This document shows, piece after piece, positions 1 to 8,613 of a stretch of 32,255 bases of DNA (position 1 is its first letter; every line of letters starts with the position of its first letter). The stretch is from an uncultured Bacilli bacterium (GTDB taxonomy: Bacteria; Bacillota_I; Bacilli_A; RF39; UBA660). Position numbers and translations under genes: made by a program. A model generated the notes under the pieces. It searched no databases, was not told the DNA's origin, and saw nothing but the letters and a program-made list of their open reading frames with translations. The stretch is taken from the NCBI GenBank assembly GCA_947629115.1, contig CANRCL010000002.1, positions 1-32,255 of the forward strand, in the 5' to 3' direction.

Positions 1-28
1 TTGACCGGGGGGGGTAATATTTTATAAT
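1..28 (+). promoter_or_regulatory. Sigma-A-type promoter with G8 tract in the spacer
   Basis: TTGACC (1-6) and TATAAT (23-28) are separated by 16 bases, and the spacer contains eight consecutive G (7-14). It lies 26 bases upstream of the ATG of the surface-protein gene. Length change in the G run would shift the -35/-10 spacing. The window begins at the -35, so upstream context is missing. Confidence 0.65.
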
Positions 29-54
29 AAAACCATAAGGTAGATGGATAACTT

Positions 55-1623
55 ATGGTTAAGAATAATTATAAATTGTTTATTGGAATAATTATTGGAG
101 CATTAATATCTGGAACAAGTGTGTATGCTGCCACAACAATCATTAAAAGTAAAGATGTATCTTATGATAAGTCAAGTAGTGGTGGAAAGTATGATAATGT
201 TCAAGATGCTATTGACGAACTTTATGAAAAATCAGGATTATTAAAAGATAATTGGGTTGATAAAACTTTAAATGGAGCAGATCCAGTATTAGATGTAGAA
301 GGGGCTACTAAAAAATTAATACCAATAACATTAGATAATGATGGAACAGTTCATTATGCTAACTTAAAAACAAAATGGTATGATTATGCAGATAAGAAAT
401 GGGCCAATGCAGTACTACTTGTAGATAATCCAAAAAATGGTGGTGAAGAAAATTATAACTATAAAGTTGGAGATATAATTTTAGAAGAAGATATTGAAAG
501 TTATTTTGTATGGATACCAAGATATAGTTATAAAATATGGGATATGGCTGATACCGAAGAATATAATAGTGCTCCAAATATTACAGATTTAAATAATACA
601 AGTTATGCAACATCACCAGAAAATGCCTTTAATAGGCCCAAAATAATAGATATTAAATTTGGTAATTCAAGTACAAACCCAAAAATGGAAGAGAGTCAAG
701 CCAAATTAAATGAATATTATACACATCCAGCCTTTACTTTAGGTGATAAAGATTTAAATGGTATCTGGGTAGGAAAATTTGAAATAGGTTATAATCAAAA
801 TGGCAATAATGGAAATCCAATAAGTGATACCTCAACTTGGTCAACTGCTAATGCTGGTATAAAAGAAGAAAATAGTAAAAGAATAATAGTAAAACCAAAT
901 GTCTATATTTGGAATAATAACACGGTACAAAATTATTTTTTATCTTCATATAAATATAATCGTTCATTAGAAAGTCATATGATGAAAAATACGGAATGGG
1001 GAGCAGTAGCCTATCTTTCTCATTCAGCATATGGATTAAGTGGAAAAATTAATATTAATAATAATAGTTATTATGTGACAGGTTATGGAGCAACAGCAGG
1101 AACTAATCAAGATACATTTCCAGGGACTTCTAAAGAAGTTATACCAGGAAAAAGTGATGAAATAACTTGTGCTTATAATACAAAATTTGGATATCTTGCT
1201 AGTACTACTGGAAATATCTATGGAGTATATGATATGAGGGGTGGAACTAGTGAATATATGGCATCATATGTTTCTGGAGATGTTGGGAAAAGTGGATTTA
1301 GTAATGATGCAGATCTTATAACAACATATAAAAAATATTTTGATGTATATAGTATAGATAGTAACGAAACTTCTTACAATAAGAGAATACTCGGAGATGC
1401 TACTGGAGAAATGGGCCCATTTTATACTTACTATGATGCAAATAATCAAAGACACCATAGTGCTTGGTATACTAATGGCGCATACTTTATTACTTCTAAT
1501 GTTTCATGGTTTGCCCGAGGAGGGGCTAGTGGAGATGGTGGTTTAGCAGGTCAATTTTATTTTTGGGATTATAATGGCGATGCAGTTCCATACGCTGGCT
1601 CTCGCTTAGTTTTATCTTTTTAA
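55..1623 (+). CDS. Secreted surface protein with FGE/C-type-lectin-like C-terminal domain
   Basis: A 522-aa exported protein of unknown exact role. Residues about 6-26 form a hydrophobic signal or anchor ending in SVYAA, followed by a short segment with the phrase NVQDAIDELYEK, seen at the start of many secreted proteins of uncultured Firmicutes. The rest resembles formylglycine-generating-enzyme / C-type-lectin-fold domains: YFVWIPRYSYKIW near residue 145, IWVGKFEIGY near 240, GVYDMRGGTSEYMASYV near 390, and a terminal ARGG...GSRLVLSF block where lectin-fold families usually have RGG...GFRPVL. This suggests a binding or display role rather than enzymatic FGE activity (inference). The start is supported by AAGGTAG upstream. 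The last 120 bases are about 44% GC by hand count, against about 32% early in the gene. It is a single-gene unit between the G8 promoter and a bidirectional terminator. Confidence 0.7.
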   Translation: MVKNNYKLFIGIIIGALISGTSVYAATTIIKSKDVSYDKSSSGGKYDNVQDAIDELYEKSGLLKDNWVDKTLNGADPVLDVEGATKKLIPITLDNDGTVHYANLKTKWYDYADKKWANAVLLVDNPKNGGEENYNYKVGDIILEEDIESYFVWIPRYSYKIWDMADTEEYNSAPNITDLNNTSYATSPENAFNRPKIIDIKFGNSSTNPKMEESQAKLNEYYTHPAFTLGDKDLNGIWVGKFEIGYNQNGNNGNPISDTSTWSTANAGIKEENSKRIIVKPNVYIWNNNTVQNYFLSSYKYNRSLESHMMKNTEWGAVAYLSHSAYGLSGKININNNSYYVTGYGATAGTNQDTFPGTSKEVIPGKSDEITCAYNTKFGYLASTTGNIYGVYDMRGGTSEYMASYVSGDVGKSGFSNDADLITTYKKYFDVYSIDSNETSYNKRILGDATGEMGPFYTYYDANNQRHHSAWYTNGAYFITSNVSWFARGGASGDGGLAGQFYFWDYNGDAVPYAGSRLVLSF

Positions 1624-1653
1624 AAAATGGTAAAATCGGATTACCATTTTTTT
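1622..1653. terminator. Bidirectional intrinsic terminator
   Basis: AAAAAATGGTAA (1622-1633) pairs with TTACCATTTTTT (1641-1652) around a 7-base loop. Poly-A on one side and poly-T on the other make it work in both directions, separating the surface-protein gene from the convergent sigK. Confidence 0.85.
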
Positions 1654-2347
1654 ACATTACATTTTTACTTTTAATGAATTCTCTTAAAATTTTTGTTAAG
1701 GCCCTTTTTTCAATTCTTGAAACATAACTTCTAGATATACCTAAAGAATCTGCTATTTCTTTTTGTGTTAAGGCTTTTTCATTATTAAGTCCATATCTTT
1801 TAACAATAATTTCTTTTTCTCTTTTATTTAATTTTTTAAAATATTTATTAAGTAAAGATATATTATCTTTAACTTGAATGGTGTCTAAAATATCTTCTTT
1901 TTTATCTTCTAATAAATCTACTAAATTAATTTCATTTCCCTCTTTATCATAACCAATTGAATCATTTAAGGAAATTGTAAATTGATTTTTTTTATTGCTG
2001 CGATAATACATTAATATTTCATTTTGAATACAACGAGCCGCATAAGTAGTTATTTTTACTTTCGGTGTTTTTTTATAAGTATCAATTCCTTTTATTAAAC
2101 CAATTGTCCCAATGGAAATTAAATCATCAGTATCTGTATTTTTACTGTCAAATTTTTTAACAATATGGGCTACTAATCTTAAATTATGTTCAATAAGTTT
2201 ACTTCTTGCTTCCTTATCTCCTTTAAGCATTAAATCAACATATTTTTCTTCTTCTTCATTGGTTAGAGGAGGTGGAAAAACATTATTTCCATAAGACCCC
2301 GTAAAGAAAATCATACTCTTAACAATATTAATTAAATTCAAAAACAT
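1652..2347 (-). CDS. sigK: RNA polymerase sporulation sigma factor, pro-sigma-K
   Basis: A 231-aa sigma-70 family factor for late mother-cell gene expression in sporulation. It has the sigma-K signature: a hydrophobic pro-sequence of about 18 residues (MFLNLINIVKSMIFFTG) ahead of SYGNNVFPPPL, matching the Bacillus cleavage region SY-KNNAFPQPL. Next come region 2 (IEHNLRLVAHIVKKF, then DLISIGTIGLIKGI and TYAARCIQNEIL) and region 4 with the helix-turn-helix LGISRSYVSRIEKRAL. Sigma-E is closely related, but the pro-sequence/FPxPL junction and the C-terminus favour sigma-K. The reading frame is uninterrupted; no skin-like element splits it. In Bacillus the pro-sequence is removed by the intramembrane protease SpoIVFB, whose gene is not in this window. 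The gene is divergent from polA and convergent with the surface-protein gene. Confidence 0.9.
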   Translation of the reverse strand: MFLNLINIVKSMIFFTGSYGNNVFPPPLTNEEEEKYVDLMLKGDKEARSKLIEHNLRLVAHIVKKFDSKNTDTDDLISIGTIGLIKGIDTYKKTPKVKITTYAARCIQNEILMYYRSNKKNQFTISLNDSIGYDKEGNEINLVDLLEDKKEDILDTIQVKDNISLLNKYFKKLNKREKEIIVKRYGLNNEKALTQKEIADSLGISRSYVSRIEKRALTKILREFIKSKNVM

Positions 2348-2366
2348 AACAACACATCCATAGTAA

Positions 2367-2395
2367 AATATATGTCAAAAAAGATACAAAATTAC
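2367..2395 (-). promoter_or_regulatory. Possible sigma-E-type promoter of sigK
   Basis: On the minus strand, CATATATT lies 14 bases downstream of GTAATTT. The -10 fits the sporulation sigma-E pattern CATAnnnT, but the -35 is poor (about 4 of 7). Offered because sigK is expected to be sigma-E/sigma-K driven and no good sigma-A promoter is visible there. Confidence 0.25.
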
Positions 2396-2460
2396 TTTGG
2401 CGTATATTTGAAAAAATAGATTAACCGGACATATTAAGTAGCAAAACAAAAAATTCTATC

Positions 2461-2489
2461 TTTCAAATGTGTATTTTTTTAGATATAAT
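2461..2489 (+). promoter_or_regulatory. Likely polA promoter
   Basis: A perfect TATAAT (2484-2489) lies 17 bases downstream of a weak TTTCAA (2461-2466), just ahead of the AGGTGG ribosome binding site. Confidence 0.4.
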
Positions 2490-2507
2490 ATATTTAGGTG
2501 GTATTGT

Positions 2508-5063
2508 TTGAAAAAAGTAGTTTTAGTCGATGGAAATAATTTAGTATTTCGTTCCTATTTTGCAACTGCGTATTCTGGTTCAATAATGCGTAATAGTAAA
2601 GGTTTTCCTACAAATGCTATATATGGTTTTGTAGGGATGATTAACAAAATAATTATGGAAGAAAATCCCGAATATTTAGCGGTAGCATTTGATATTGGTA
2701 AGAATTTTCGCAAAGAAAAATATGATTTTTATAAAGAGGGCAGACACGAAACACCAGATGATTTAAAAATGCAAATGCCTGTTTGTAAAGAAATTTTAAA
2801 GGCCATGGGTATTACTTATTTAGAAATGGCTCCTTATGAAGCCGATGATATTATTGGTACGATTGCTAGTGTTGCCGAAAAAAATCCTGAATATTATACT
2901 TTAATTGTTTCTAGTGACCGAGATTTATTACAATTAATAAGTTTTGAAACCGAAATGAAATTATTAAAACAAAGTGGTTTTATTAGATATAATGAAGAGA
3001 CATTTAAACAAGATTATGGAATTGACCCAATTAAAATAATTGATTTAAAATCCTTGATGGGTGATGCTTCCGATAATATTCCCGGTGTTAAAGGAATTGG
3101 TGAAAAAACAGCCCTTAAATTATTACAAGAATATGGTTCTTTAGATGGTATTTATGAAAATATAGATAAAATTACGGGGAAAGTTCATGAAAAATTAGCC
3201 AATGATAAAGATAATGCTTATATGAGTTATGAGATTGCAACTATTTATAGAGAAGTACCTCTTAATGTTAACTTTGAAGAATTTAAATATATGGGGCCTA
3301 ATTTAGAAGCATTAAAAAAGATTTATGAAGAATTAGAATTTTATTCTTTAATTAAAAATATGCCCTCTAATAATACGGAAAAAAAAGAAAATAAATATAC
3401 TGTTATAAATGATTTAAAAGATTTAGTTTTAGATGATGAAGTAGCCTTTTATTTAGAAGTAGATAATATCAATTATCATTTTGGAAATATTTTAGGAATG
3501 AGTTTAACAGATAAAAATAATACTTATTTTATTCCTCCTAATTTAGTTAAAGATACTTTTAATATTTTAAAAGATAAAAAATTATTAACCTATGATTTAA
3601 AGAAAAGTTTAGTAGTCACTAATGAAAAAATTGCTTGTGACTTTGATATGATGGTAGCAACTTATTTAATTGATAAACCTGCTAATGAAGATATTGCTCC
3701 TTTAATTAAATCTTATGGGGAAAACTTTCCAACTTTTGATGAGTTGAAAAAGAAAAAATTTGCCGATATCGAAAATTATATAACTTTAAAAAGTAAATTT
3801 ATTTTTGAACATTATAAAGAAATTAAAGATAAAGTAACTTTAGCCGAACAAGATACTATTTTTAATGATATTGAAATGCCTTTAGTTTATGTTTTAGCCG
3901 ATATGGAAATCAATGGTTTTAAATTCGAAGATAGTGCTTTAGATGATATGCGGAGAGAAGTAAATGCTAAAATCGAAGAAGTAACTAATGAAATTTATGC
4001 TTTAAGTGGTGAAACCTTTAATGTGGCTAGTCCTAAACAAATGGGAATTGTTTTATTTGAACATATGGGTATCGGCAAGAGTAAAAAAATAAACCGAGGT
4101 TATAAAACCGATATTAAAACATTACAAAAATTTGTTGATAAACATCCAATTATAAATAAAGTATTAGAGTATCGTAATTTATATAAATTATCGAGTACTT
4201 ATTTAGAGGGCTTAAAAGATTTTGTTTTAAGCGATGGCAAAATTCATACTATATTTAATCAAACTTTAACGAGAACTGGTCGTCTTTCATCAAGTGAACC
4301 TAATTTACAAAATATTCCGGCTAGAGAAGAGTATGGTAAACAAGTAAGAATGGCCTTTGTTCCTAGTAATGATTTAATATTAAGTGCTGACTATTCTCAA
4401 ATTGAATTAAGAATTTTAGCCCATATATCGGGAAGTGAAGAATTAATTCAAGCCTTTATTAATGATGAAGATATTCATACCAAAGTGGCGGCCGATATTC
4501 ACGGAATTAAAGAAAGTGAAGTAACTAAACAAATGCGAAGTATGGCTAAAGCGGTAATCTTTGGTATCGTTTATGGTATAAGTGGTTTTGGTTTAGGAGA
4601 AAATTTAAATATTTCTAAAAGTGATGCCAATAAATTTATTGAAAAATATTATGAACTTTACCCAGGAGTTAAAAATTATATGACTAATATTGTTAAAACG
4701 GCTTATGAAACGGGCGAAGTAAAAACAATGTTTGGTCGCATTAGAAAAATTCACGAATTAAAAGATGTTAATTATCACACGAGAACAATGGGTGAAAGAA
4801 TGGCATTAAATACCCCAATTCAAGGAACTAGTGCTGATATTATGAAGATGGCAATGATTGAAGTTGCTAAAAAAATAAAACAAAATAATTTAGAAAGTAA
4901 ATTAATTTTACAAGTTCACGATGAAATTATCATTGATGCTAAAAAAGAAGAAGTTCCTAAGTTAAAAGAAATATTAAAAGATTCAATGGAGAATATAGTT
5001 AAATTAAGTGTGCCATTAAAAATTGAAATTAATACCGGAATTAATTGGTATGATGCAAAATAG
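2508..5063 (+). CDS. polA: DNA polymerase I
   Basis: An 851-aa family A polymerase for gap filling, Okazaki fragment maturation and repair synthesis. The TTG at 2508 is the chosen start: AGGTGG lies 6 bases upstream and the protein then begins KKVVLVDGNNLVFRSYF, the normal start of the 5'-3' exonuclease domain. An upstream ATG at 2469 would add 13 atypical residues. The exonuclease domain continues with YEADDIIGTIA, SSDRDLLQL and the helix-hairpin-helix GVKGIGEKTALKLL. The middle 3'-5' exonuclease domain is degenerate: the usual DxE motif reads YLE, so proofreading is probably lost, as in Bacillus PolI. The polymerase domain has motif A SADYSQIELR (catalytic D628), an O-helix with the expected R, K, F and Y (MAKAVIFGIVYG) and motif C QVHDEI (D805). 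Confidence 0.96.
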   Translation: MKKVVLVDGNNLVFRSYFATAYSGSIMRNSKGFPTNAIYGFVGMINKIIMEENPEYLAVAFDIGKNFRKEKYDFYKEGRHETPDDLKMQMPVCKEILKAMGITYLEMAPYEADDIIGTIASVAEKNPEYYTLIVSSDRDLLQLISFETEMKLLKQSGFIRYNEETFKQDYGIDPIKIIDLKSLMGDASDNIPGVKGIGEKTALKLLQEYGSLDGIYENIDKITGKVHEKLANDKDNAYMSYEIATIYREVPLNVNFEEFKYMGPNLEALKKIYEELEFYSLIKNMPSNNTEKKENKYTVINDLKDLVLDDEVAFYLEVDNINYHFGNILGMSLTDKNNTYFIPPNLVKDTFNILKDKKLLTYDLKKSLVVTNEKIACDFDMMVATYLIDKPANEDIAPLIKSYGENFPTFDELKKKKFADIENYITLKSKFIFEHYKEIKDKVTLAEQDTIFNDIEMPLVYVLADMEINGFKFEDSALDDMRREVNAKIEEVTNEIYALSGETFNVASPKQMGIVLFEHMGIGKSKKINRGYKTDIKTLQKFVDKHPIINKVLEYRNLYKLSSTYLEGLKDFVLSDGKIHTIFNQTLTRTGRLSSSEPNLQNIPAREEYGKQVRMAFVPSNDLILSADYSQIELRILAHISGSEELIQAFINDEDIHTKVAADIHGIKESEVTKQMRSMAKAVIFGIVYGISGFGLGENLNISKSDANKFIEKYYELYPGVKNYMTNIVKTAYETGEVKTMFGRIRKIHELKDVNYHTRTMGERMALNTPIQGTSADIMKMAMIEVAKKIKQNNLESKLILQVHDEIIIDAKKEEVPKLKEILKDSMENIVKLSVPLKIEINTGINWYDAK

Positions 5064-5088
5064 ATTATAATTTTATAGTCTATTTTTT
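5057..5088. terminator. Bidirectional terminator between polA and the phosphoesterase gene
   Basis: AATAGATTATAA (5059-5070) pairs with TTATAGTCTATT (5073-5084) with one G-U pair; the innermost bases open as a loop. The T run at 5083-5088 and an A run on the opposite side serve the two convergent genes. The hairpin overlaps the phosphoesterase stop codon. Confidence 0.75.
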
Positions 5089-5946
5089 AAATTCAATAAC
5101 TGTGGCTCCATTATAGAATAAGTTATCAAAATGATTTAAAAAACCAGTACAATGGGCAAGAGAAGTAAAAGCGGGATTAATCATTATTTGGGATTTTTCA
5201 TCTAATTTAACTAAACCCCGGATTTCTTTAGTGGCTTTTAAGTTAAAAGTTTTCTCGGGAGTTATAATACCCCGATTTTTTTGGTCTATCAAATTATAGA
5301 ATCCTTCAAGAGGTAAGAATTTTAATTGGGTCATTCCATTATGATTATGCCCACTTATAACTAATTTAATTTTTTCTAAATAACCATTTTGATATAAAAG
5401 TTTCGCAAAATCCGGATAATGACATAATAATAAATTAGTTTTATTTTTATTAAGTTGTTTTAAAAATTCATAGTTTTTAACCACTTTATTATTATCTTCT
5501 TTATATTTTAATAAAGGCTCAATAATAGTTAAAGTAATATTATTACTTAAATTATAAGTTTTATTTTCCTCTAAATATAAATTTTTAATTTTTTTAAGTT
5601 TATTTTCTAATTTATTACTAAAAATTTCTGGTTTAAATACTAGTTGTTTTTTATTCACATCAAAATAAGCCATATCATGACTAGCAAAAGTAGTATAAGT
5701 TGGAGCATACTCACTTAATTTTTGGAAAAAGTCAATTATTTTAGCAGTTGCCACATCATCATTTAAAACTCTAATGGTATCAATAATATCTCCCGCTAAA
5801 AGAATGACATCATAATGGTTATTTTCTAAATGTTTTATAATTTCTTTTAACTTTTTATCTTCCTTTTGATTATAATAATGTATATCTGATAAAACTAATA
5901 TTTTTAAATTGTTTTTATCTTTAAAAGTATAATTAAATAATTTCAT
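5080..5946 (-). CDS. Calcineurin-like metallophosphoesterase
   Basis: A 288-aa protein of the calcineurin-like metallophosphoesterase superfamily. Metal-site motifs appear in order: LSDIHYY (DxH) near residue 20, LAGDIID (GDxxD) near 51, LLCHYP near 175, and SGHNHNG (GHxH) near 199. The motif that is normally GNH[DE] reads FASHD, so the bridging Asn is replaced by Ser; activity or metal preference may differ. No clear signal peptide or membrane segment is seen, although some relatives (YkuE type) are membrane associated. The substrate cannot be told from sequence. It ends into polA and is divergent from mutM. The start has GGTGAT a few bases upstream. Confidence 0.8.
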   Translation of the reverse strand: MKLFNYTFKDKNNLKILVLSDIHYYNQKEDKKLKEIIKHLENNHYDVILLAGDIIDTIRVLNDDVATAKIIDFFQKLSEYAPTYTTFASHDMAYFDVNKKQLVFKPEIFSNKLENKLKKIKNLYLEENKTYNLSNNITLTIIEPLLKYKEDNNKVVKNYEFLKQLNKNKTNLLLCHYPDFAKLLYQNGYLEKIKLVISGHNHNGMTQLKFLPLEGFYNLIDQKNRGIITPEKTFNLKATKEIRGLVKLDEKSQIMINPAFTSLAHCTGFLNHFDNLFYNGATVIEFKK

Positions 5947-6009
5947 CTTATCACCAAACCTAGTTAATTATAAATTATATGTTATCAATTAGTCAAATAA
6001 GAAAAAATT

Positions 6010-6038
6010 TTGCAACATATAATTAATCGTGATAAAAT
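6010..6038 (+). promoter_or_regulatory. Promoter of the mutM-cca-dnaD-nth cluster
   Basis: TTGCAA (6010-6015), a 17-base spacer, then TAAAAT (6033-6038) preceded by TGA, giving an extended -10. It lies about 20 bases upstream of the mutM GTG. Confidence 0.6.
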
Positions 6039-6058
6039 TTATATGAGGGTGATAAAAA

Positions 6059-6877
6059 GTGCCAGAACTTGCAGAAGTAGAAACAGTTAGAAATGTTTTA
6101 AAAAGGCAAATCTTAAATAAAAGAATTAAAGATGTCAAAATTATATATGGTAAGATTATTGAAAATGATTTAGAAGAATTTAAAAATATTTTAATCGGTA
6201 ATGAATTTAAAGATATATTAAGAGTTGGTAAATGGTTAATTTTTGAACTTCAAGATTATTATTTATTAAGTCATTTACGAATGGAAGGTAAATATTTTAT
6301 TAAACAAAGTAGTGAAGATGTGGCAAAACATGAGCATCTAATTATTACTTTTCAAGATAATACAGATTTAAGATATCACGATACAAGAAAATTCGGCCGA
6401 ATGAAAATTGTTAAAAAAGAAGACTTATGGGAAACGGAAGAAATAAAAAAACAAGGTAAAGAACCGATGGATGAAACTTTAACCAGTACATATTTATTAG
6501 ATAAATTTAAAAAGAAGAAATTACCTATCAAGACAGTTTTATTAGACCAAGAAATTATTAGTGGTCTTGGAAATATTTATGCTGATGAAGTGTTATTTGC
6601 ATCTTCCATTCATCCCTTAAGAAAAGCCAACACTTTAACTAAAGAAGAGTGTGAAAAAATTATTAAATCCGCAAAAGAAATTTTATTAAAAGCCATTTCA
6701 ATGGGTGGAACCACGATTAAAAGTTATACTTCTAGTTTAGGAGTAACAGGCCATTATCAAGATTATTTAAAAGTTCATAAAAAAGAGGGTCAGCCTTGTG
6801 AAGTTTGTGGACAGAAAATCAAAAGAATTAAAGTTGGAGGCCGAAGTACTTACTTTTGTGAGAACTGTCAAAAATAA
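6059..6877 (+). CDS. mutM: Formamidopyrimidine-DNA glycosylase
   Basis: A 272-aa Fpg that removes 8-oxoguanine and formamidopyrimidines and nicks the abasic site. It starts at GTG behind AGGGTGAT. After Met removal the N-terminal catalytic Pro is followed by Glu (PELAEVETV; the usual second Pro of PELPEVETV is Ala here). Visible features are the beta-hairpin Lys region GKWLIFEL, the H2TH region SGLGNIYADEVLF, GGTTIKSY, and a C-terminal zinc finger with C-x2-C...C-x2-C (CEVCGQ...FCENCQ). It is the first gene of a cluster, 18 bases ahead of cca. In Bacillus mutM is followed by coaE, so this order differs. Confidence 0.96.
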   Translation: MPELAEVETVRNVLKRQILNKRIKDVKIIYGKIIENDLEEFKNILIGNEFKDILRVGKWLIFELQDYYLLSHLRMEGKYFIKQSSEDVAKHEHLIITFQDNTDLRYHDTRKFGRMKIVKKEDLWETEEIKKQGKEPMDETLTSTYLLDKFKKKKLPIKTVLLDQEIISGLGNIYADEVLFASSIHPLRKANTLTKEECEKIIKSAKEILLKAISMGGTTIKSYTSSLGVTGHYQDYLKVHKKEGQPCEVCGQKIKRIKVGGRSTYFCENCQK

Positions 6878-6895
6878 AATATTAAGGGGATAAAG

Positions 6896-7978
6896 ATGGA
6901 TAAAATTATCAAAAAAGTATTAGATACACTAGAAAAAAATAATTATAAAGCCTATTTAGTTGGTGGTTATGTTAGAGATTATCTTTTAGGAATTAAATCT
7001 TTAGATGTCGATATTTGTACTGATGCTTTACCCAAAGATTTATTATTACTTTTTCCAGTCAATAATAATAGTAATAATTATGGTGGCTTTAATATTCAAA
7101 TTAAAAATTATAATATTGATATCACTACTTTTCGTAAAGAATTAAAATATGAAAATCGTAAACCAACGGAAATTGTTTATATTGCTAATTTAGAAGAAGA
7201 TATAAAAAGAAGAGATTTTACAATTAATGCTATTTGTATGGATAAAAATGAAAAAATTATTGATTTAGTTAATGGAGTAGATGATTTAAATTCCAGAACT
7301 ATTAAAATGGTTGGGGACATTTATTCTAAATTAGTTGATGACCCATTAAGAATTTTAAGGGCCATTAGATTTGCTACGGTATTAGATTTTAAAATTGATG
7401 AACAATTAGAAAAATGTATTAAAGAAAATTATTTTTTAGTTAAAAATCTTTCTAAAATGCGTCTTAAAAGTGAAATTGATAAAATATTATTACATAAGAA
7501 TTTTCAAAAAGGTTTTGATTTATTAAAAGAATATAAAATATTAGATTTATTAGATATTTCTTATGATGAAATCCATTATGTTAATGATATTTGTGGAATG
7601 TGTGCGCAGATAAAATTCCCTAGTGATTGGTCATTTACAAAACAAGAAATTAGAAATATAATAAACATTAGGCAAATACTTACGGCCGGTGTTATTAATA
7701 ATCATACTCTTTATAAATATGGTCTTTATAATAATTTAGTAAGTGCTGATATTTTAAATATTAATCGTAAAGTAGTTAATAAAATGGCTAGTAAAATACC
7801 TCTTAAAAAAGAAAGCGATTTAAAAATAACTAGTGAAGAAATAATGCAAATTTTAAACATTGCTCCATCTAAAAAAGTTAAAGAAATAAAAAAAGAAATA
7901 ATTAATTTAATACTTGATAATAAATTAAAAAATAATAATAAAGTATTAAAAGAATATGTAAATAAAAGAAAGGATTAA
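6896..7978 (+). CDS. cca: CCA-adding tRNA nucleotidyltransferase
   Basis: A 360-aa class II CCA-adding enzyme that builds or repairs the 3' CCA of tRNAs. Motif A spans residues 22-43: LVGGYVRDYLLG followed by the catalytic DVD (D37 and D39). The RRDFTINAI motif lies near residue 105 and VDDPLRILRAIRFA, the nucleotide-recognition neck region, near 142. The C-terminal part is a divergent, Lys/Asn-rich helical tRNA-binding body. It is slightly shorter than the roughly 400 aa of Bacillus Cca. AAGGGGA lies just upstream of the ATG. It shares a transcription unit with mutM, dnaD and nth (spacings 18 and 5 bases, then an overlap). Confidence 0.93.
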   Translation: MDKIIKKVLDTLEKNNYKAYLVGGYVRDYLLGIKSLDVDICTDALPKDLLLLFPVNNNSNNYGGFNIQIKNYNIDITTFRKELKYENRKPTEIVYIANLEEDIKRRDFTINAICMDKNEKIIDLVNGVDDLNSRTIKMVGDIYSKLVDDPLRILRAIRFATVLDFKIDEQLEKCIKENYFLVKNLSKMRLKSEIDKILLHKNFQKGFDLLKEYKILDLLDISYDEIHYVNDICGMCAQIKFPSDWSFTKQEIRNIINIRQILTAGVINNHTLYKYGLYNNLVSADILNINRKVVNKMASKIPLKKESDLKITSEEIMQILNIAPSKKVKEIKKEIINLILDNKLKNNNKVLKEYVNKRKD

Positions 7979-7983
7979 TAATT

Positions 7984-8613
7984 ATGGGTAATAATAAAAA
8001 GTATGTAGTTGAAGCCGATTTTATCAAAGAAGCCTATAAGTTAAAATTATCTTTAGCGGAATTTTTATTATTACTATATTTTGAAAATGCTGATGAATTA
8101 AAATTTGATTTAGATTTAATTAGTCAAAAATTAAAAATAGATAAAAATGAAGTTTTTAGTGCTTTTAATAATTTATTAAATAAGAAAATTATTACATTAA
8201 CTAGTGAAAAAAATGAAGCCGGTAAAATGTATGATAAAATATCTTTAGAAGGTTTTTATAATGGTTTAAAAGAAAGTAAAAATAAAGAAAAAAATAGTAA
8301 ATTAAAGGATGATATTTTTACAACTTTTGAAAGTGAATTTAGAAGACCATTAACCGGAACAGAATTTGAAGTCATTAAGGCTTGGTTAGAAAAAATGTAT
8401 AATGAAGATTTTATTTTAAGGGCTTTAGAAGATGCTGTTTATAATGGAGCCACTAATATTAGATATATCGATACTATTTTATATGAATGGAATAAAAAAG
8501 GATTAAAAACTAGAGAAGATGTAGATAATTATTTTAAAAATAAAAAAGAAACTAGAAGTTTAGAAGAAACAAATGTCTTTGATTATAATTGGTTGGAGGA
8601 TTATGATAAATAG
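7984..8613 (+). CDS. dnaD: DnaD-family replication initiation protein
   Basis: A 209-aa protein with an N-terminal winged-helix-like region (about 1-95) and a C-terminal DnaD domain (about 110-185) containing FEVIKAWLEKMYNEDFILRALEDAVYNGATNIRYIDTIL, given here only to show the helical pattern ending in the Y-I-D-x-I-L-x-x-W core (YIDTILYEWNKKG). In Bacillus DnaD helps load the replicative helicase at origins and restart sites. Immediate linkage to nth is conserved in Firmicutes and supports the call. It begins 5 bases after cca; its stop overlaps the nth start by 11 bases, suggesting translational coupling. Confidence 0.88.
   Translation: MGNNKKYVVEADFIKEAYKLKLSLAEFLLLLYFENADELKFDLDLISQKLKIDKNEVFSAFNNLLNKKIITLTSEKNEAGKMYDKISLEGFYNGLKESKNKEKNSKLKDDIFTTFESEFRRPLTGTEFEVIKAWLEKMYNEDFILRALEDAVYNGATNIRYIDTILYEWNKKGLKTREDVDNYFKNKKETRSLEETNVFDYNWLEDYDK

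Noticed and set aside
2112..2294. Plus-strand frame within sigK
   Set aside because: Antisense shadow of a well-supported sigma factor gene.
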